From NCBI RefSeq assembly GCF_003546865.1, contig NZ_CP023434.1, positions 2,418,001-2,482,000 on the forward strand: a stretch of 64,000 nt of DNA. The letters run 5' to 3'. The translations under genes were made by a program, and so were the position numbers. The notes beneath the pieces are model-generated. The model worked only from the letters and a program-made list of their open reading frames with translations. It was not told the origin of the DNA and made no database searches. Shown piece after piece: positions 8,673 through 17,933 of this stretch. The stretch comes from Suicoccus acidiformans (lineage in GTDB: Bacteria; Bacillota; Bacilli; Lactobacillales; Aerococcaceae). Every line of letters begins with the position of its first letter. Positions within the stretch are counted from its first letter, which is position 1.

Positions 8673-9593
8673 TTATAAATTTTCAGAAATTTGAATCAAT
8701 TTACGCAATCTGTGATTAACACCCGACTTAGAAATTGGTCCCCCCGGGATTTGTTCCCCGAGCTCTTTTAAACTCATATCAGGATTTTGCAGTCTAAATT
8801 CTGCCATTATTCTTAACTTTTCTGGCAAGGATTCTAAACCTTGTGTCTCTTCAATTTGTCGGATTGCTTCAAGTTGCCGCTGGGATGCGTCGATTGTCTT
8901 GTTCATATTCGCATTCTCACAGTTAACTAGGCGATTAACTGAATTACGCATATCGCGCATTATACGGACATCTTCAAATTTCAACACCGCTTGGGAGGCA
9001 CCGATGACAGCAAGAAAGTCTGAGATTTTCTCTGCTTCTTTAATATAGGTGATGTAACCATTGCGCCGCTGGAAGGTCTTGGCATTCAAGGAGAAAGCAT
9101 TCAACATCTGACAAATATCTTCGTTATGACTTTCATAGTTAGAATATATTTCCAAGTGGTAATTACTGGATTCCGGATTATTGACAGACCCGCCCGCAAG
9201 AAAGGCACCTCTTAAATATGAGCGGCTGAGTTGCTCATTCGCCATAATCTCCGGGGCAATATCCGTCTTGAGCTGTAGGCCTTCGAGAATGGATAAATCT
9301 TCCAGAATACCTTGAACCCCTAGCCGGCAACGCACAATATACACATTATTCTTCTTTAACTTCATCTTCCGCCGAACAATCAACTCTCCATCAGCTTGAT
9401 AATGGTCCTTGAGCAAGGAGTAGATGCGCCTTGCAATGGCCGCATTCTCACTCTGCACATTTAAGATTAATCTTTGCTGATACAGACTAACCGCCCCATT
9501 CATTCGAATGAGGGCGGCTAGTTCTGCTTTAGCGTGTTCGCGGTGTACCTCCAGCAAGGTACATTCTTTCTTCACTTCAGCTGCAAATGTCAA
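8673..9593 (-). CDS. whiA: WhiA family DNA-binding protein
   Basis: A conserved Gram-positive protein (YvcL in Bacillus) that affects cell division and chromosome segregation; called WhiA after its Streptomyces sporulation role. At 306 residues it has the usual length. The N-terminal half is a degenerate LAGLIDADG-type fold ([19 protein letters not shown]). The C-terminal helix-turn-helix reads [26 protein letters not shown]. It starts at ATG 9593 and lies 19 nt after glmR in the conserved rapZ-glmR-whiA operon. No endonuclease catalytic residues are expected. Confidence 0.96.
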   Translation of the reverse strand: MTFAAEVKKECTLLEVHREHAKAELAALIRMNGAVSLYQQRLILNVQSENAAIARRIYSLLKDHYQADGELIVRRKMKLKKNNVYIVRCRLGVQGILEDLSILEGLQLKTDIAPEIMANEQLSRSYLRGAFLAGGSVNNPESSNYHLEIYSNYESHNEDICQMLNAFSLNAKTFQRRNGYITYIKEAEKISDFLAVIGASQAVLKFEDVRIMRDMRNSVNRLVNCENANMNKTIDASQRQLEAIRQIEETQGLESLPEKLRIMAEFRLQNPDMSLKELGEQIPGGPISKSGVNHRLRKLIQISENL

Positions 9594-9612
9594 TTTGCCA
9601 CGTCCTTTATCT

Positions 9613-10635
9613 TTAATGTAATACTTTGCGTGAGCAGTTCTTCTCGCTCAACTTACCTGTGTTCATGATATAGCCTAATTCTTCCACAACCTTCTCGGTA
9701 TCGTGATAGGCGCCACCATTCTTCATACTGAGAAATTCACTGGAGATTACCCGACACCCTTCCTGACGCAAGCCTTGGAAATCATGCTTAACTTGCAGTA
9801 AATACTCTTCATTGGGTTGATTTTCGATATAATCTTGCGGCACTTCCATCGTATTAACCAAGACCGTATCGACAAAATGATCCCCTAAATGCTCATGCAA
9901 GACTTTCACATGTTCTGCATCGGTAAAGCCTTCCGTTTCACCTAATTGCGTCATAATATTACAAATATAGACGACTTCAGCATCCGTTTGGCATAGGGCT
10001 TCACCAATCTCTTCAATCATCAAATTCGGTAAGATACTCGTATACAGACTCCCTGGCCCGAGCACAACCATATCCGCATCCATAATCGCTTCAACGACCC
10101 GCGGTGAGGCTTGAATGGCCGGTTCTCCCAGCTGGGTTTTCACTTCCACACTGGCAATTTTCTTTCGGTGCTTCGCGATAGCTGACTCACCGACAGCTTT
10201 CGTACCATCTACAAAATTAGCATGCAGGACAAGGGCCTCTTGGGCCGCCGGAATAATCTGGCCTTTCACGTTCATCCAGCGCGATAAGGTGCGAATCGAA
10301 TCTTCCAAAGACCCACTCATCTCTTTCAAGGCGGCAATCAGCAAATTCCCAATCGCATGCCCGGCTAAGAAGTCATCTTCCGTATCAAAGCGATACTGGA
10401 AGACTTCCAGCACATCAGATTCAGCATCCGACAAAGCGGTCATGCAATTGCGAATATCACCTGGTGGGACAACGTTTATATAATCACGAATAACACCGCT
10501 GCTTCCCCCATCATCCGCAACGGTTACGATGGCAGTAATATTCGCATTCAAATGCTTCAAGCCGCGTAGTATGACTGGCAAACCTGTCCCACCGCCGATG
10601 ACAGCTACATTATTCTTAAATCTTGGAACTATCAT
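9613..10635 (-). CDS. glmR: Gluconeogenesis factor YvcK/GlmR
   Basis: A UDP-GlcNAc-binding regulator that stimulates GlmS in Bacillus and is needed for growth on gluconeogenic carbon. At 340 residues it belongs to the CofD-like family. Key stretches are [16 protein letters not shown] at the start, [29 protein letters not shown] and [15 protein letters not shown]. The start overlaps the rapZ stop (ATGA). It links to glmU elsewhere in the window through UDP-GlcNAc metabolism. The C-terminus (NCSRKVLH) is slightly extended and basic. Confidence 0.95.
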   Translation of the reverse strand: MIVPRFKNNVAVIGGGTGLPVILRGLKHLNANITAIVTVADDGGSSGVIRDYINVVPPGDIRNCMTALSDAESDVLEVFQYRFDTEDDFLAGHAIGNLLIAALKEMSGSLEDSIRTLSRWMNVKGQIIPAAQEALVLHANFVDGTKAVGESAIAKHRKKIASVEVKTQLGEPAIQASPRVVEAIMDADMVVLGPGSLYTSILPNLMIEEIGEALCQTDAEVVYICNIMTQLGETEGFTDAEHVKVLHEHLGDHFVDTVLVNTMEVPQDYIENQPNEEYLLQVKHDFQGLRQEGCRVISSEFLSMKNGGAYHDTEKVVEELGYIMNTGKLSEKNCSRKVLH

Positions 10636-11519
10636 GATCGATTCGAACTTTCCTTTCTCTTTCCAGCATCCCTATGCGTAACGTTTACAGCGTAATGATC
10701 ATTCTTTAATTGCCTTGCAATCCGATCCGCCAACGCTACCGACCGATGCTGGCCACCTGTACAACCAATCGCGATTGTCACACTTGATTTACCTTCACGC
10801 TTATAGCCAGGTAGGCAGAACTCAATTAAGTCCATAAATTTAACATAGAAAGTCTCTGTTTCCGGTTGCTTCATTACATAATCATATACTGGCTTATCCA
10901 TTCCCGTTAAAGGCCTTAAGGTATCTACATAATGGGGATTAGGCAAGAAGCGTACATCCATCAGCACATCCGCATCAATAGGACTGCCATATTTAAAGCC
11001 AAATGAAACCACCTCCACATGGAAGGGCTCATAATTACTCGTGGAAAAATCATCGATTAACTTCGCCCGTAACTGACGGGGCGTTAAGTCTGATGTATCA
11101 ATAATCATCTGCGCCCGACTACGTATATCAGCTAAAAGTTGTCGTTCTTTCTCAATACCTTCCAAGACACGACCACTTTGAGCTAGCGGATGTGTCCGAC
11201 GCGTTTCTTTGTAACGCGAAACCAAGGCTTGATCATTTGCTTCAAGGAAAATAATACGCGTTGTAATAAATTGCGTATTATCCATCTTCTGAATTACCGT
11301 ATCCAACTCATTGAAAAACTCACGCGTGCGCAAGTCCATAACGAGCGCAATCTTCGTTATTTTGCCAGATTCCTTCATCAACTCCCAAAAGGTCGGCAGT
11401 AAATTTGGGGGCATATTATCAATACAGTAGTAACCTAGGTCCTCGAAACTTTGAACTGCAACTGTCTTACCAGCGCCACTCATTCCTGTAATAATGACAA
11501 GTTCTAATGTATCGACCAT
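10632..11519 (-). CDS. rapZ: RNase adapter / nucleotide-binding protein RapZ (YvcJ)
   Basis: A P-loop protein of the RapZ/YvcJ family. In E. coli it guides RNase E to the GlmZ sRNA; in Bacillus YvcJ hydrolyses GTP and influences competence. The Walker A is [11 protein letters not shown] near residue 10. The C-terminal domain carries [20 protein letters not shown]. The ORF could start at 11561, but ATG 11519 follows GGAGGAGG and gives the normal [12 protein letters not shown] start, 295 residues. First gene of rapZ-glmR-whiA. Confidence 0.95.
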   Translation of the reverse strand: MVDTLELVIITGMSGAGKTVAVQSFEDLGYYCIDNMPPNLLPTFWELMKESGKITKIALVMDLRTREFFNELDTVIQKMDNTQFITTRIIFLEANDQALVSRYKETRRTHPLAQSGRVLEGIEKERQLLADIRSRAQMIIDTSDLTPRQLRAKLIDDFSTSNYEPFHVEVVSFGFKYGSPIDADVLMDVRFLPNPHYVDTLRPLTGMDKPVYDYVMKQPETETFYVKFMDLIEFCLPGYKREGKSSVTIAIGCTGGQHRSVALADRIARQLKNDHYAVNVTHRDAGKRKESSNRS

Positions 11520-11626
11520 GTGTTTCCTCCTCCTAAATATATGGCTGTATCGTTCAATCACTTTATTTTGTGTTTATTTATTATAGCACATTCAAAAGCT
11601 TCTACAAATATATGTCCACAAAATCA

Positions 11627-11663
11627 CAAAAACACCTAACCAACAATAAAGAGGCTAGGTGTT
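11627..11663 (-). terminator. Terminator of pgcA
   Basis: An 11-bp stem (AACACCTAACC / GGCTAGGTGTT, with one mismatch or wobble position) and an 11-nt loop, followed on the minus strand by TTTTT. Confidence 0.8.
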
Positions 11664-11681
11664 CTTATAGCTATTCTGTTA

Positions 11682-13406
11682 TTATTCTGTCGCAGTTAGT
11701 TGACGCATTGAGGCTTCAATCGCTTCGGCTTTCTCTAAAGTTTGCTCCTTGTTCTCGCCGTGAGTACCTAAGTAAAGCTTAACTTTTGGTTCGGTGCCAC
11801 TTGGACGGAAGGCAACCCAGCTACCATCTTCTAAGAAGAATTTCAGTGCATCTGAGGTTGGATAATCCAACGGACTAGTTTCTCCAGCAGCATCTTTCTG
11901 GACAGCATTTAAATAGTCATTCGTTTGAACTACTGAAATACCACCAAATTCAGTTGGCGTATTCTCTCGAATTGACGCCATAATGTTAGCCATCTTCTCC
12001 TTACCAGATAGACCTGGGAAGTCGACAGAGATGGTCTTCTCATAGAAGAAGCCATATTTCTCATAGATAGCTTCTAAAGCATCGCCTAAAGTTCTACCCT
12101 CACGTTTATGGTAGGCCGTTAATTCCGCCAGAACAACCAGGGCTTGAATAGCATCCTTATCTCGAACAAATGGCTCCACTAAATAACCATAACTTTCTTC
12201 AAAGCCCATCACAAAGGTCTGTGAACCGGTCTCTTCGTATTCTTTAATCTTCTCTGCAATAAACTTGAAGCCGGTTAATACTTCTACCATTTCCAAATCA
12301 TAAGCATGCATAATCGCATCGGCAAGATTCGTCGATACAATTGACTTAACGGCAACACTGTTGTCAGGCAACTCACCTTTCGCTTGGCGTGCGTTAAGAA
12401 TATATTCAAGCATAATCGAAGCAATTTGGTTCCCCGTTAATAGTTGATACTCTCCGTTTGAACGGCGAATCATCGCACCTAAACGGTCTGCATCCGGGTC
12501 CGTTGCCAGCAAGATATCCGCTTCAACTTCATGACCTAGCTTCTCAGCTAAGGCGAAGGCTTCAGGAGATTCCGGATTAGGTGAGGTAACGGTTGGGAAA
12601 TCACCATCGGCAGCAGCTTGCTCTTCAACAATATGAATCTGCTTGAAGCCTGCTTGTTCTAAGGCTTTCTGACCAATATATAGACCCGTTCCATGAAGTG
12701 GCGTAAAGACAATATTAACATCGTCTGCCATCTCTTCAATAACGCTTGGATCGATGGTTACTTTCTTCATCTCTTCTAAGTAAGCTTGGTCGACTTGATC
12801 ACCAATAATCTCGACCGTTCCATTACCTAACAGCTCTGTCTTATCACCGATTTCTACAGCAACAGGATCCTCCACCGCCTTAACAAAGCTAGTTAGGCGA
12901 TCAGCATCTTCCGGTGGCATTTGACCTCCGTCTGCCCCGTAAACTTTATAGCCGTTATAAGCAGCTGGGTTATGACTGGCTGTAATCATAATACCGGCAT
13001 AAGTACCTAAATGGCGCACAGCAAAAGACAAGACCGGTGTAGGTCTTAAGCTTTCATATACATAACTCTTAATCCCATGCTTGCCAAGAACTAAGGCCGC
13101 TTCCATGGCAAACTCTGGTGAATAGTGACGTGAGTCAAAGGCAATCGCAACCCCTTGTGCCTTCGCTTCGTCTCCTGCTTCTTCAATTAAACGGGCAAGT
13201 CCTTCTGTAGCTTGACGTACAGTGTAAATATTCATGCGATTGGGACCTGGCCCTAAAGTTCCCCGCATCCCTGCGGTTCCGAAACTTAGTTGAGCACCAA
13301 AGGCATCTTCTTTCTCTTCATCTGACATTGTATTTAATTGTTCCTTTAACGTTGCATCAAGATTTGGGTTCTCATTCCATTGTTGATAAGCAGTTTTCCA
13401 ATCCAT
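11682..13406 (-). CDS. pgcA: Phospho-sugar mutase (alpha-phosphoglucomutase, PgcA type)
   Basis: Interconverts glucose-6-phosphate and glucose-1-phosphate, feeding UDP-glucose for lipoteichoic acid anchors and surface polysaccharides. It is 574 residues, typical of the PgcA/Pgm2 branch rather than GlmM (about 450). Visible are the phosphoserine loop TASHNPAAYNGYKVYG, the metal loop ATDPDADRLGAM, the sugar loop GFEESYGYL and the phosphate-binding end SGTEPKVKLYL. RBS and ATG are clear at 13406. It is a single-gene unit between trxB and rapZ. Phosphomannomutase activity cannot be excluded from sequence. Confidence 0.93.
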   Translation of the reverse strand: MDWKTAYQQWNENPNLDATLKEQLNTMSDEEKEDAFGAQLSFGTAGMRGTLGPGPNRMNIYTVRQATEGLARLIEEAGDEAKAQGVAIAFDSRHYSPEFAMEAALVLGKHGIKSYVYESLRPTPVLSFAVRHLGTYAGIMITASHNPAAYNGYKVYGADGGQMPPEDADRLTSFVKAVEDPVAVEIGDKTELLGNGTVEIIGDQVDQAYLEEMKKVTIDPSVIEEMADDVNIVFTPLHGTGLYIGQKALEQAGFKQIHIVEEQAAADGDFPTVTSPNPESPEAFALAEKLGHEVEADILLATDPDADRLGAMIRRSNGEYQLLTGNQIASIMLEYILNARQAKGELPDNSVAVKSIVSTNLADAIMHAYDLEMVEVLTGFKFIAEKIKEYEETGSQTFVMGFEESYGYLVEPFVRDKDAIQALVVLAELTAYHKREGRTLGDALEAIYEKYGFFYEKTISVDFPGLSGKEKMANIMASIRENTPTEFGGISVVQTNDYLNAVQKDAAGETSPLDYPTSDALKFFLEDGSWVAFRPSGTEPKVKLYLGTHGENKEQTLEKAEAIEASMRQLTATE

Positions 13407-13441
13407 TTAATTACCGCCTTTCTTTTTATTAATACGCTTAC

Positions 13442-13447
13442 ATTATA
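13442..13447 (-). promoter_or_regulatory. pgcA -10 element
   Basis: TATAAT on the minus strand, preceded by TGT (an extended -10), about 35 nt before the pgcA start codon. A -35 is weak. Confidence 0.5.
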
Positions 13448-13573
13448 ACATGTTTATAGGACAATTTCACTTCTAATTCTCTTTTCATTTGGTATTCCTG
13501 AAAACTTATTATTTAAGCTCGCCTAAGTATTTTTTGCTAAGGTATGGGACTTTGCATAATTTCCCGGCAAAAT

Positions 13574-13597
13574 AAAAAAGGCCCTTAGGCCTCTTCC
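13574..13597 (-). terminator. Terminator of trxB
   Basis: A short GC-rich hairpin AGGCC-TAAG-GGCCT (7 bp with a wobble) followed on the minus strand by six T. The rest of 13407-13644 holds only this and the pgcA promoter. Confidence 0.75.
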
Positions 13598-13644
13598 ATA
13601 AATAATTCCTGAAATAAACGCTAGATTAGGAACAGAGTTCGTAT

Positions 13645-14580
13645 TTAATCCTTCAAGGATTCAATATATTCGTAAGCCTGCTGGCCTGCCATACTCCCAT
13701 CCCCAACAGCTGTTGCGACTTGGCGTAGTTTCTTCTGGCGAACATCTCCTACGGCATAAATACCCGGGATGCTCGTTGCCATCTCATCATCCGTAATGAG
13801 CCAGCCTTCTTCATCAGTAATTCCTAAATCCGCAACTAGACTCGAATTAGGTACATTCCCCACATAGACGAATACGCCATCGACCGCAAAGTCTTGAACC
13901 TCATCGGTCTTAACATTGCGAACTTTCAAACTTTCGACGCTCTCATCGCCGTCAATTTCGTCTACAACTGAATCCCAAAGAAATTCAACTTTATCATTAT
14001 TAAAGACCCGGTCTTGCAAAAGTTTCTGAGCTCTAAGCTCATCCCTGCGGTGAATAATGGTCACTTTACTGGCGAATTGGGTTAAATAATTTCCTTCTTC
14101 AACCGCTGAATCACCACCACCAATTACGGCAAGTTCTCTATCACGGAAGAAAAAGCCATCACATACCGCACAATAGGATACACCTCGACCATTCAGCGTT
14201 TCTTCACCTGGCACTTGAAGTTTACGGTTGTATGAACCTGTGGCAATAATAATAACGGGCGCTTCATAAATTGTACCATCAGCCGCATGGACTTCATGCT
14301 TATTACTATTCGGTACGACTCGGACAATATCACCGTAAACATGTTCTGCCCCAAATGCTGTCGCACTTTCATAGAAATTCTGGGCTAAATCTGGTCCTGG
14401 AATCGATGGGAATCCTGGATAGTTCTCTACTTCAGCAGTATTAATTAACTCCCCACCCGGCGCGCCTTTTTCAATTAAGATTACTTTTAAATTTGCACGT
14501 GACGCATACAAGGCAGCGGTCATCCCGGCTGGCCCTGCACCTACTACGATTACATCTGCAACATGTGTCGTTTCTGTCAT
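13645..14580 (-). CDS. trxB: Thioredoxin reductase
   Basis: An FAD enzyme that uses NADPH to reduce thioredoxin. It is 311 residues, as expected. The FAD site is VGAGPAGMTAALYASR at the N-terminus, the redox pair is CAVC at about 138-141, the NADP(H) site is IGGGDSAVEEGNYL, and the second FAD motif is GIYAVGDVR. ATG at 14580 follows AGGAGG. It lies 63 nt after gpsA with no terminator between, so it may be the last gene of hprK-lgt-gpsA-trxB. Confidence 0.97.
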   Translation of the reverse strand: MTETTHVADVIVVGAGPAGMTAALYASRANLKVILIEKGAPGGELINTAEVENYPGFPSIPGPDLAQNFYESATAFGAEHVYGDIVRVVPNSNKHEVHAADGTIYEAPVIIIATGSYNRKLQVPGEETLNGRGVSYCAVCDGFFFRDRELAVIGGGDSAVEEGNYLTQFASKVTIIHRRDELRAQKLLQDRVFNNDKVEFLWDSVVDEIDGDESVESLKVRNVKTDEVQDFAVDGVFVYVGNVPNSSLVADLGITDEEGWLITDDEMATSIPGIYAVGDVRQKKLRQVATAVGDGSMAGQQAYEYIESLKD

Positions 14581-14643
14581 GTGTCAGCCTCCTTTGTATT
14601 AGATTAATGTAGCATACTTCGCTTTTGCTGTCTGATATTATGC

Positions 14644-15672
14644 TTAGAAAGGATGGTGTTTCATCAAGGCTTCTGTCTTGCCCTCTCGTAGCATTAAGTT
14701 ATCCACAGCTTTATCCACAGGTAAATCCTCATAGATGAAAGCTTGCAAAGTGGAGGTGATAGGCATTTCTACGTTTAATTCCTGGGCTAATTCGGCAGCC
14801 GCTTGGGTCGTACTCATCCCTTCAACCACCATTCCCACATCTGAACTTACGGTTCGACGATTTTTACCTTGGGCTAACATATAACCTGCTTGATAATTAC
14901 GGGAGTGCTCACTGGTACACGTGACGATTAAATCTCCTAGTCCACTCAGGCCACTGAAGGTTAAGGGATCTGCACCCATGCGCGTTCCCAAGCGCGTAAT
15001 TTCAGCTAAGCCTCGCGTCATCAGAGCTGCTCTAGCATTATCACCAAAATCTAGGCCTACCAGAATACCGCAGGCTAAGGCGATAATATTCTTCAAAGCG
15101 CCCCCTAATTCAACACCTAAGACATCTTCATTGGTATAAACTCTGAAATAAGCATTCATAAATAAATCTTGAACATCTTCAGCTGTGGATAAGTCCCGGC
15201 AAGCCACGGATAAGGTCGTTATTTGCCGGTCGACTACTTCTTCCGCATGACTAGGCCCCGAGAGAACAACCACCGGTGCAGCCATTACGTCTGCAAGCTC
15301 TGCTTCAATAACTTCACTCATTCTTAAATGTGTACCTTGTTCAATCCCTTTCGTTGCATGAATAATAATAGGCTTATTTACACGCTTTTCAAGATACGGA
15401 CGAATATTTTGACATGTCTGGCGCATGGCAGCTGTAGGCACGACTAGAAGAATAGCCTCCGCCTCTAACACTGTATGCTCTAAGTCAGTCGTAGCTTGAA
15501 TACTACTCGCCAACTTAGCGCCAGGAAGATATTTATTGTTCTCATGGCGCGTTTGAATTTCGGCAATCGTCTCTTCGTTGCGGCCCCACAAGGTCACTTC
15601 GTGTCCATTATCGGCTAGAACATTTGCCAGGGCCGTCCCCCAAGAACCCGAACCAATGACTGATACCTTCAT
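14644..15672 (-). CDS. gpsA: NAD(P)-dependent glycerol-3-phosphate dehydrogenase
   Basis: Reduces dihydroxyacetone phosphate to sn-glycerol-3-phosphate for phospholipid and lipoteichoic acid synthesis. It is 342 residues. The Rossmann motif is GSGSWGTALANVLA at residue 7, and the catalytic region reads VELGGALKNIIALACGI with the conserved Lys. GLGDLIVTCTSEHSRN is a family signature. It sits 12 nt after lgt, which also needs the glycerolipid pool. Confidence 0.97.
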   Translation of the reverse strand: MKVSVIGSGSWGTALANVLADNGHEVTLWGRNEETIAEIQTRHENNKYLPGAKLASSIQATTDLEHTVLEAEAILLVVPTAAMRQTCQNIRPYLEKRVNKPIIIHATKGIEQGTHLRMSEVIEAELADVMAAPVVVLSGPSHAEEVVDRQITTLSVACRDLSTAEDVQDLFMNAYFRVYTNEDVLGVELGGALKNIIALACGILVGLDFGDNARAALMTRGLAEITRLGTRMGADPLTFSGLSGLGDLIVTCTSEHSRNYQAGYMLAQGKNRRTVSSDVGMVVEGMSTTQAAAELAQELNVEMPITSTLQAFIYEDLPVDKAVDNLMLREGKTEALMKHHPF

Positions 15673-15684
15673 ATGATCCCCCTT

Positions 15685-16509
15685 CTAAGCCTTACGACCT
15701 TCACTATAATAATGTCGCCATTGCTTATGATGATTATACCCAATATAGGCAATACCAATAATAACCAAGATGACCGACAGGGCTTGCGATACACGCAGGG
15801 GCCCTAAATATAGGCTGTCCGTACGCAAACCTTCAATCCAAGATCGGCCAACCCCATACCAAAGCATATAAAGGGCGGCTACATCGCCTTCTCTCAGTAA
15901 ATGTTTGCGAGAGCGGAGCAAGATTAACAAAAGGACACCCAGAATATTCCAAAGCGACTCATATAAGAAAGTTGGATGATAATAGGCTCCGTCAATGTAC
16001 ATCTGCCCAATGAGCCATTGGGGCAGGGCGAGCCTTTCTAGAAATGCTCTTGAAACGATGCCACCATAGGCTTCTTGGTTGACGAAATTACCCCAACGCC
16101 CCACACTTTGGGCCAGCATGAGCGCCGGCGCAGCAATATCCAACAATTGAATCAAGGGTTGACGGTAGCGCTTGGTAACTATATAAGCCCCAATCATGCC
16201 GCCAATGACACCCCCATATATCGCCATACCCCCGGCCCTTACATTGATAATTTCCAGTGGGTATTTCAAATAATAATCAAGATTAAAGGCAACGTAATAC
16301 AATCTTGCTCCGATGAGCCCGGCAAGCACCGCCCAAAAGAGTACATCTAAAAGCATGTCCGAATCCAGATTAAATCGTTTACCCTCACGTGTGTACATCA
16401 CATAGGCCAATATTCCGCCGAAGGCAATAATAATGCCATACCACTGAATATCCAGTCCTAAGAAATTAAAGGCGGTTGGATCGATGCGGATGGTAACTGT
16501 TAGGCTCAT
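15685..16509 (-). CDS. lgt: Prolipoprotein diacylglyceryl transferase
   Basis: A membrane enzyme that adds diacylglycerol from phosphatidylglycerol to the lipobox cysteine of pre-lipoproteins. It is 274 residues with about seven membrane segments. The Lgt signature region reads SVGRWGNFVNQEAYG, with the conserved Arg, Asn and Glu; YGGVIGGM and the C-terminal VGRSWIEGLRTDSLYL are also family hallmarks. ATG overlaps the hprK TGA by four bases. Note that the PstS encoded in this window lacks a lipobox and so is not a client. Confidence 0.97.
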   Translation of the reverse strand: MSLTVTIRIDPTAFNFLGLDIQWYGIIIAFGGILAYVMYTREGKRFNLDSDMLLDVLFWAVLAGLIGARLYYVAFNLDYYLKYPLEIINVRAGGMAIYGGVIGGMIGAYIVTKRYRQPLIQLLDIAAPALMLAQSVGRWGNFVNQEAYGGIVSRAFLERLALPQWLIGQMYIDGAYYHPTFLYESLWNILGVLLLILLRSRKHLLREGDVAALYMLWYGVGRSWIEGLRTDSLYLGPLRVSQALSVILVIIGIAYIGYNHHKQWRHYYSEGRKA

Positions 16510-17447
16510 TCAGCATGTTCCTTACTATTTCGAGCAATTAAATTGTCAAGTTTTTCATTGAATTGATTTTGGACGTCGTAGCCCATTTGGCGTGCCCGAT
16601 GGTTCATCGCTGCCGATTCAACAATCACAGCTAAGTTACGACCTAGCTTGACAGGAATGGTTATCTTCGGCACATTCACTTCGAATATTTGCTCATACTC
16701 TTGCTCGAATCCTAGGCGATCATATTCACGGGTTCCATCATCGACCACGAGATCAATAATCAATTCCAAGGTCTTCGTGCCGCGGACGGACGCCACACCG
16801 TATAAATTCATCACATCGATAATGCCGAGACCACGAATTTCAATTAAATTCTGTAGAATTTCAGGCGCTTCACCTTTCAACGTTAATTCATCGATTTGAT
16901 ACAATTCCACCCGGTCATCGGCAATTAATCGATGACCCCTTTGGACAAGCTCAAGCGCTGTTTCGGATTTGCCTACACCGCTATCACCCACCAATAACAC
17001 ACCCATCCCGAAAACTTCAACAAATACCCCATGCTTGGACAAACGTTTGGCTAACATTGATTCGAGATAGTTGGTTAAATTAGCCAGCACCCGACTCGTC
17101 TTGGATTTCGCACGTAAAATCGGCACTTGATTGGCTTCTGCAACTTCGATGGCCTCATAAGGAATACGCATATCCCTTGCAAAGATGAGGGCTGGTGTCT
17201 CTTGCGTCAATAGAATTTCATAAATCGTACGACGTTCATCTTTCGTCTGTGCATTGATATAAGACATTTCTGTCCGCCCCAATAATTGCAGACGCTCATG
17301 GGGGTAATACGCTTTATAACCCGTTAGAATAAGTCCTGGTCTGGATACTTCACTCGAATAGATTCTACGATTAGCATATTCACGACCATAGACGAGTTCA
17401 ATATTCAGCGTATTGATCAATTCCTCAACCGTTACAAACTTAGACAA
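16506..17447 (-). CDS. hprK: HPr kinase/phosphorylase
   Basis: Phosphorylates and dephosphorylates Ser46 of HPr, the switch for CcpA-dependent carbon catabolite control. It is 313 residues. Walker A is GDSGVGKSETALEL, and the HprK signature stretch begins EIRGLGIIDVMNLYGVASV. The start is TTG with a GGTGAT-type RBS, giving MSKFVTVEEL as in homologs. Two cre-like boxes in this window (mtlA, hpf) would be downstream targets of the pathway. First gene of the hprK-lgt-gpsA group. Confidence 0.97.
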   Translation of the reverse strand: MSKFVTVEELINTLNIELVYGREYANRRIYSSEVSRPGLILTGYKAYYPHERLQLLGRTEMSYINAQTKDERRTIYEILLTQETPALIFARDMRIPYEAIEVAEANQVPILRAKSKTSRVLANLTNYLESMLAKRLSKHGVFVEVFGMGVLLVGDSGVGKSETALELVQRGHRLIADDRVELYQIDELTLKGEAPEILQNLIEIRGLGIIDVMNLYGVASVRGTKTLELIIDLVVDDGTREYDRLGFEQEYEQIFEVNVPKITIPVKLGRNLAVIVESAAMNHRARQMGYDVQNQFNEKLDNLIARNSKEHAE

Positions 17448-17572
17448 TTTCTATCACCGTCTCTCACTTTTTTTATACTTTCATCATACCATTAACGGAA
17501 GTATTTGAGTAGTTAGAGCTTAATGAGGCGCTCATGACACCCCTTCCTTACTAACAAACACACTGAACCTAT

Positions 17573-17605
17573 TAAAAAAGCCAGAAGCATCAGAGAACTT
17601 CTGGC
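17573..17605 (-). terminator. Terminator of the yvlB-pspC unit
   Basis: Stem GCCAGAAG / CTTCTGGC (8 bp, 10-nt loop) followed on the minus strand by a T run. It separates the pspC gene from hprK. Confidence 0.85.
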
Positions 17606-17621
17606 ATAGCTAACGATTGAA

Positions 17622-17915
17622 TTAAAAGTCGTCCCACTTCTCCTCTTCAGAGCCTGGGGTTACATCGCGACGTTCGGTTTTATTATTGGGTCGAGTCCAT
17701 TGTTGATAAGGATTCTGCTTGCGCCCTTCCACTTGATAGTCATAAGGTAAGAGGATGGCAAGTAGAATATATAAGGGCCAGCCTACTTGGAAGGATGAGG
17801 CAAAGACAAAGATAATCCGTACAATAGTTGGGTCAATGTTGAAATATTCAGCAATCCCTCCACAGACTCCAGTAAGCATGCGGTTACTCGTTGATTTATA
17901 AAGTCGTTTAGCCAT
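17622..17915 (-). CDS. PspC-domain membrane protein (YvlC-like)
   Basis: A small protein of 97 residues with a PspC domain (about 1-60): KRLYKSTSNRMLTGVCGGIAEYFNIDPTIVRIIFV, then one membrane segment (about 35-57) ending at LLPYDY. The C-terminal tail is polar and charged. PspC proteins take part in membrane-stress responses. It follows the YvlB-like gene by 18 nt, the same pairing as yvlB-yvlC upstream of hprK in Bacillus. Envelope-stress regulation is inferred from that context. Confidence 0.9.
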   Translation of the reverse strand: MAKRLYKSTSNRMLTGVCGGIAEYFNIDPTIVRIIFVFASSFQVGWPLYILLAILLPYDYQVEGRKQNPYQQWTRPNNKTERRDVTPGSEEEKWDDF

Positions 17916-17933
17916 AGTTATTCCTCCTAAAGT

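Noticed and set aside
8678-8692. AATTTTCAGAAATTT, close to a CodY box, between whiA and the ssb-like gene
   Set aside because: 13 of 15 positions match, but it overlaps the last whiA codons and is AT-rich, so chance similarity is likely. It could be revisited if CodY is shown to affect the ssb-like gene.
13429-13443. ATGTAAGCGTATTAA just after the pgcA -10 as a cre box
   Set aside because: One fixed position of the consensus fails and the symmetry is poor, so I did not list it as a cre site.
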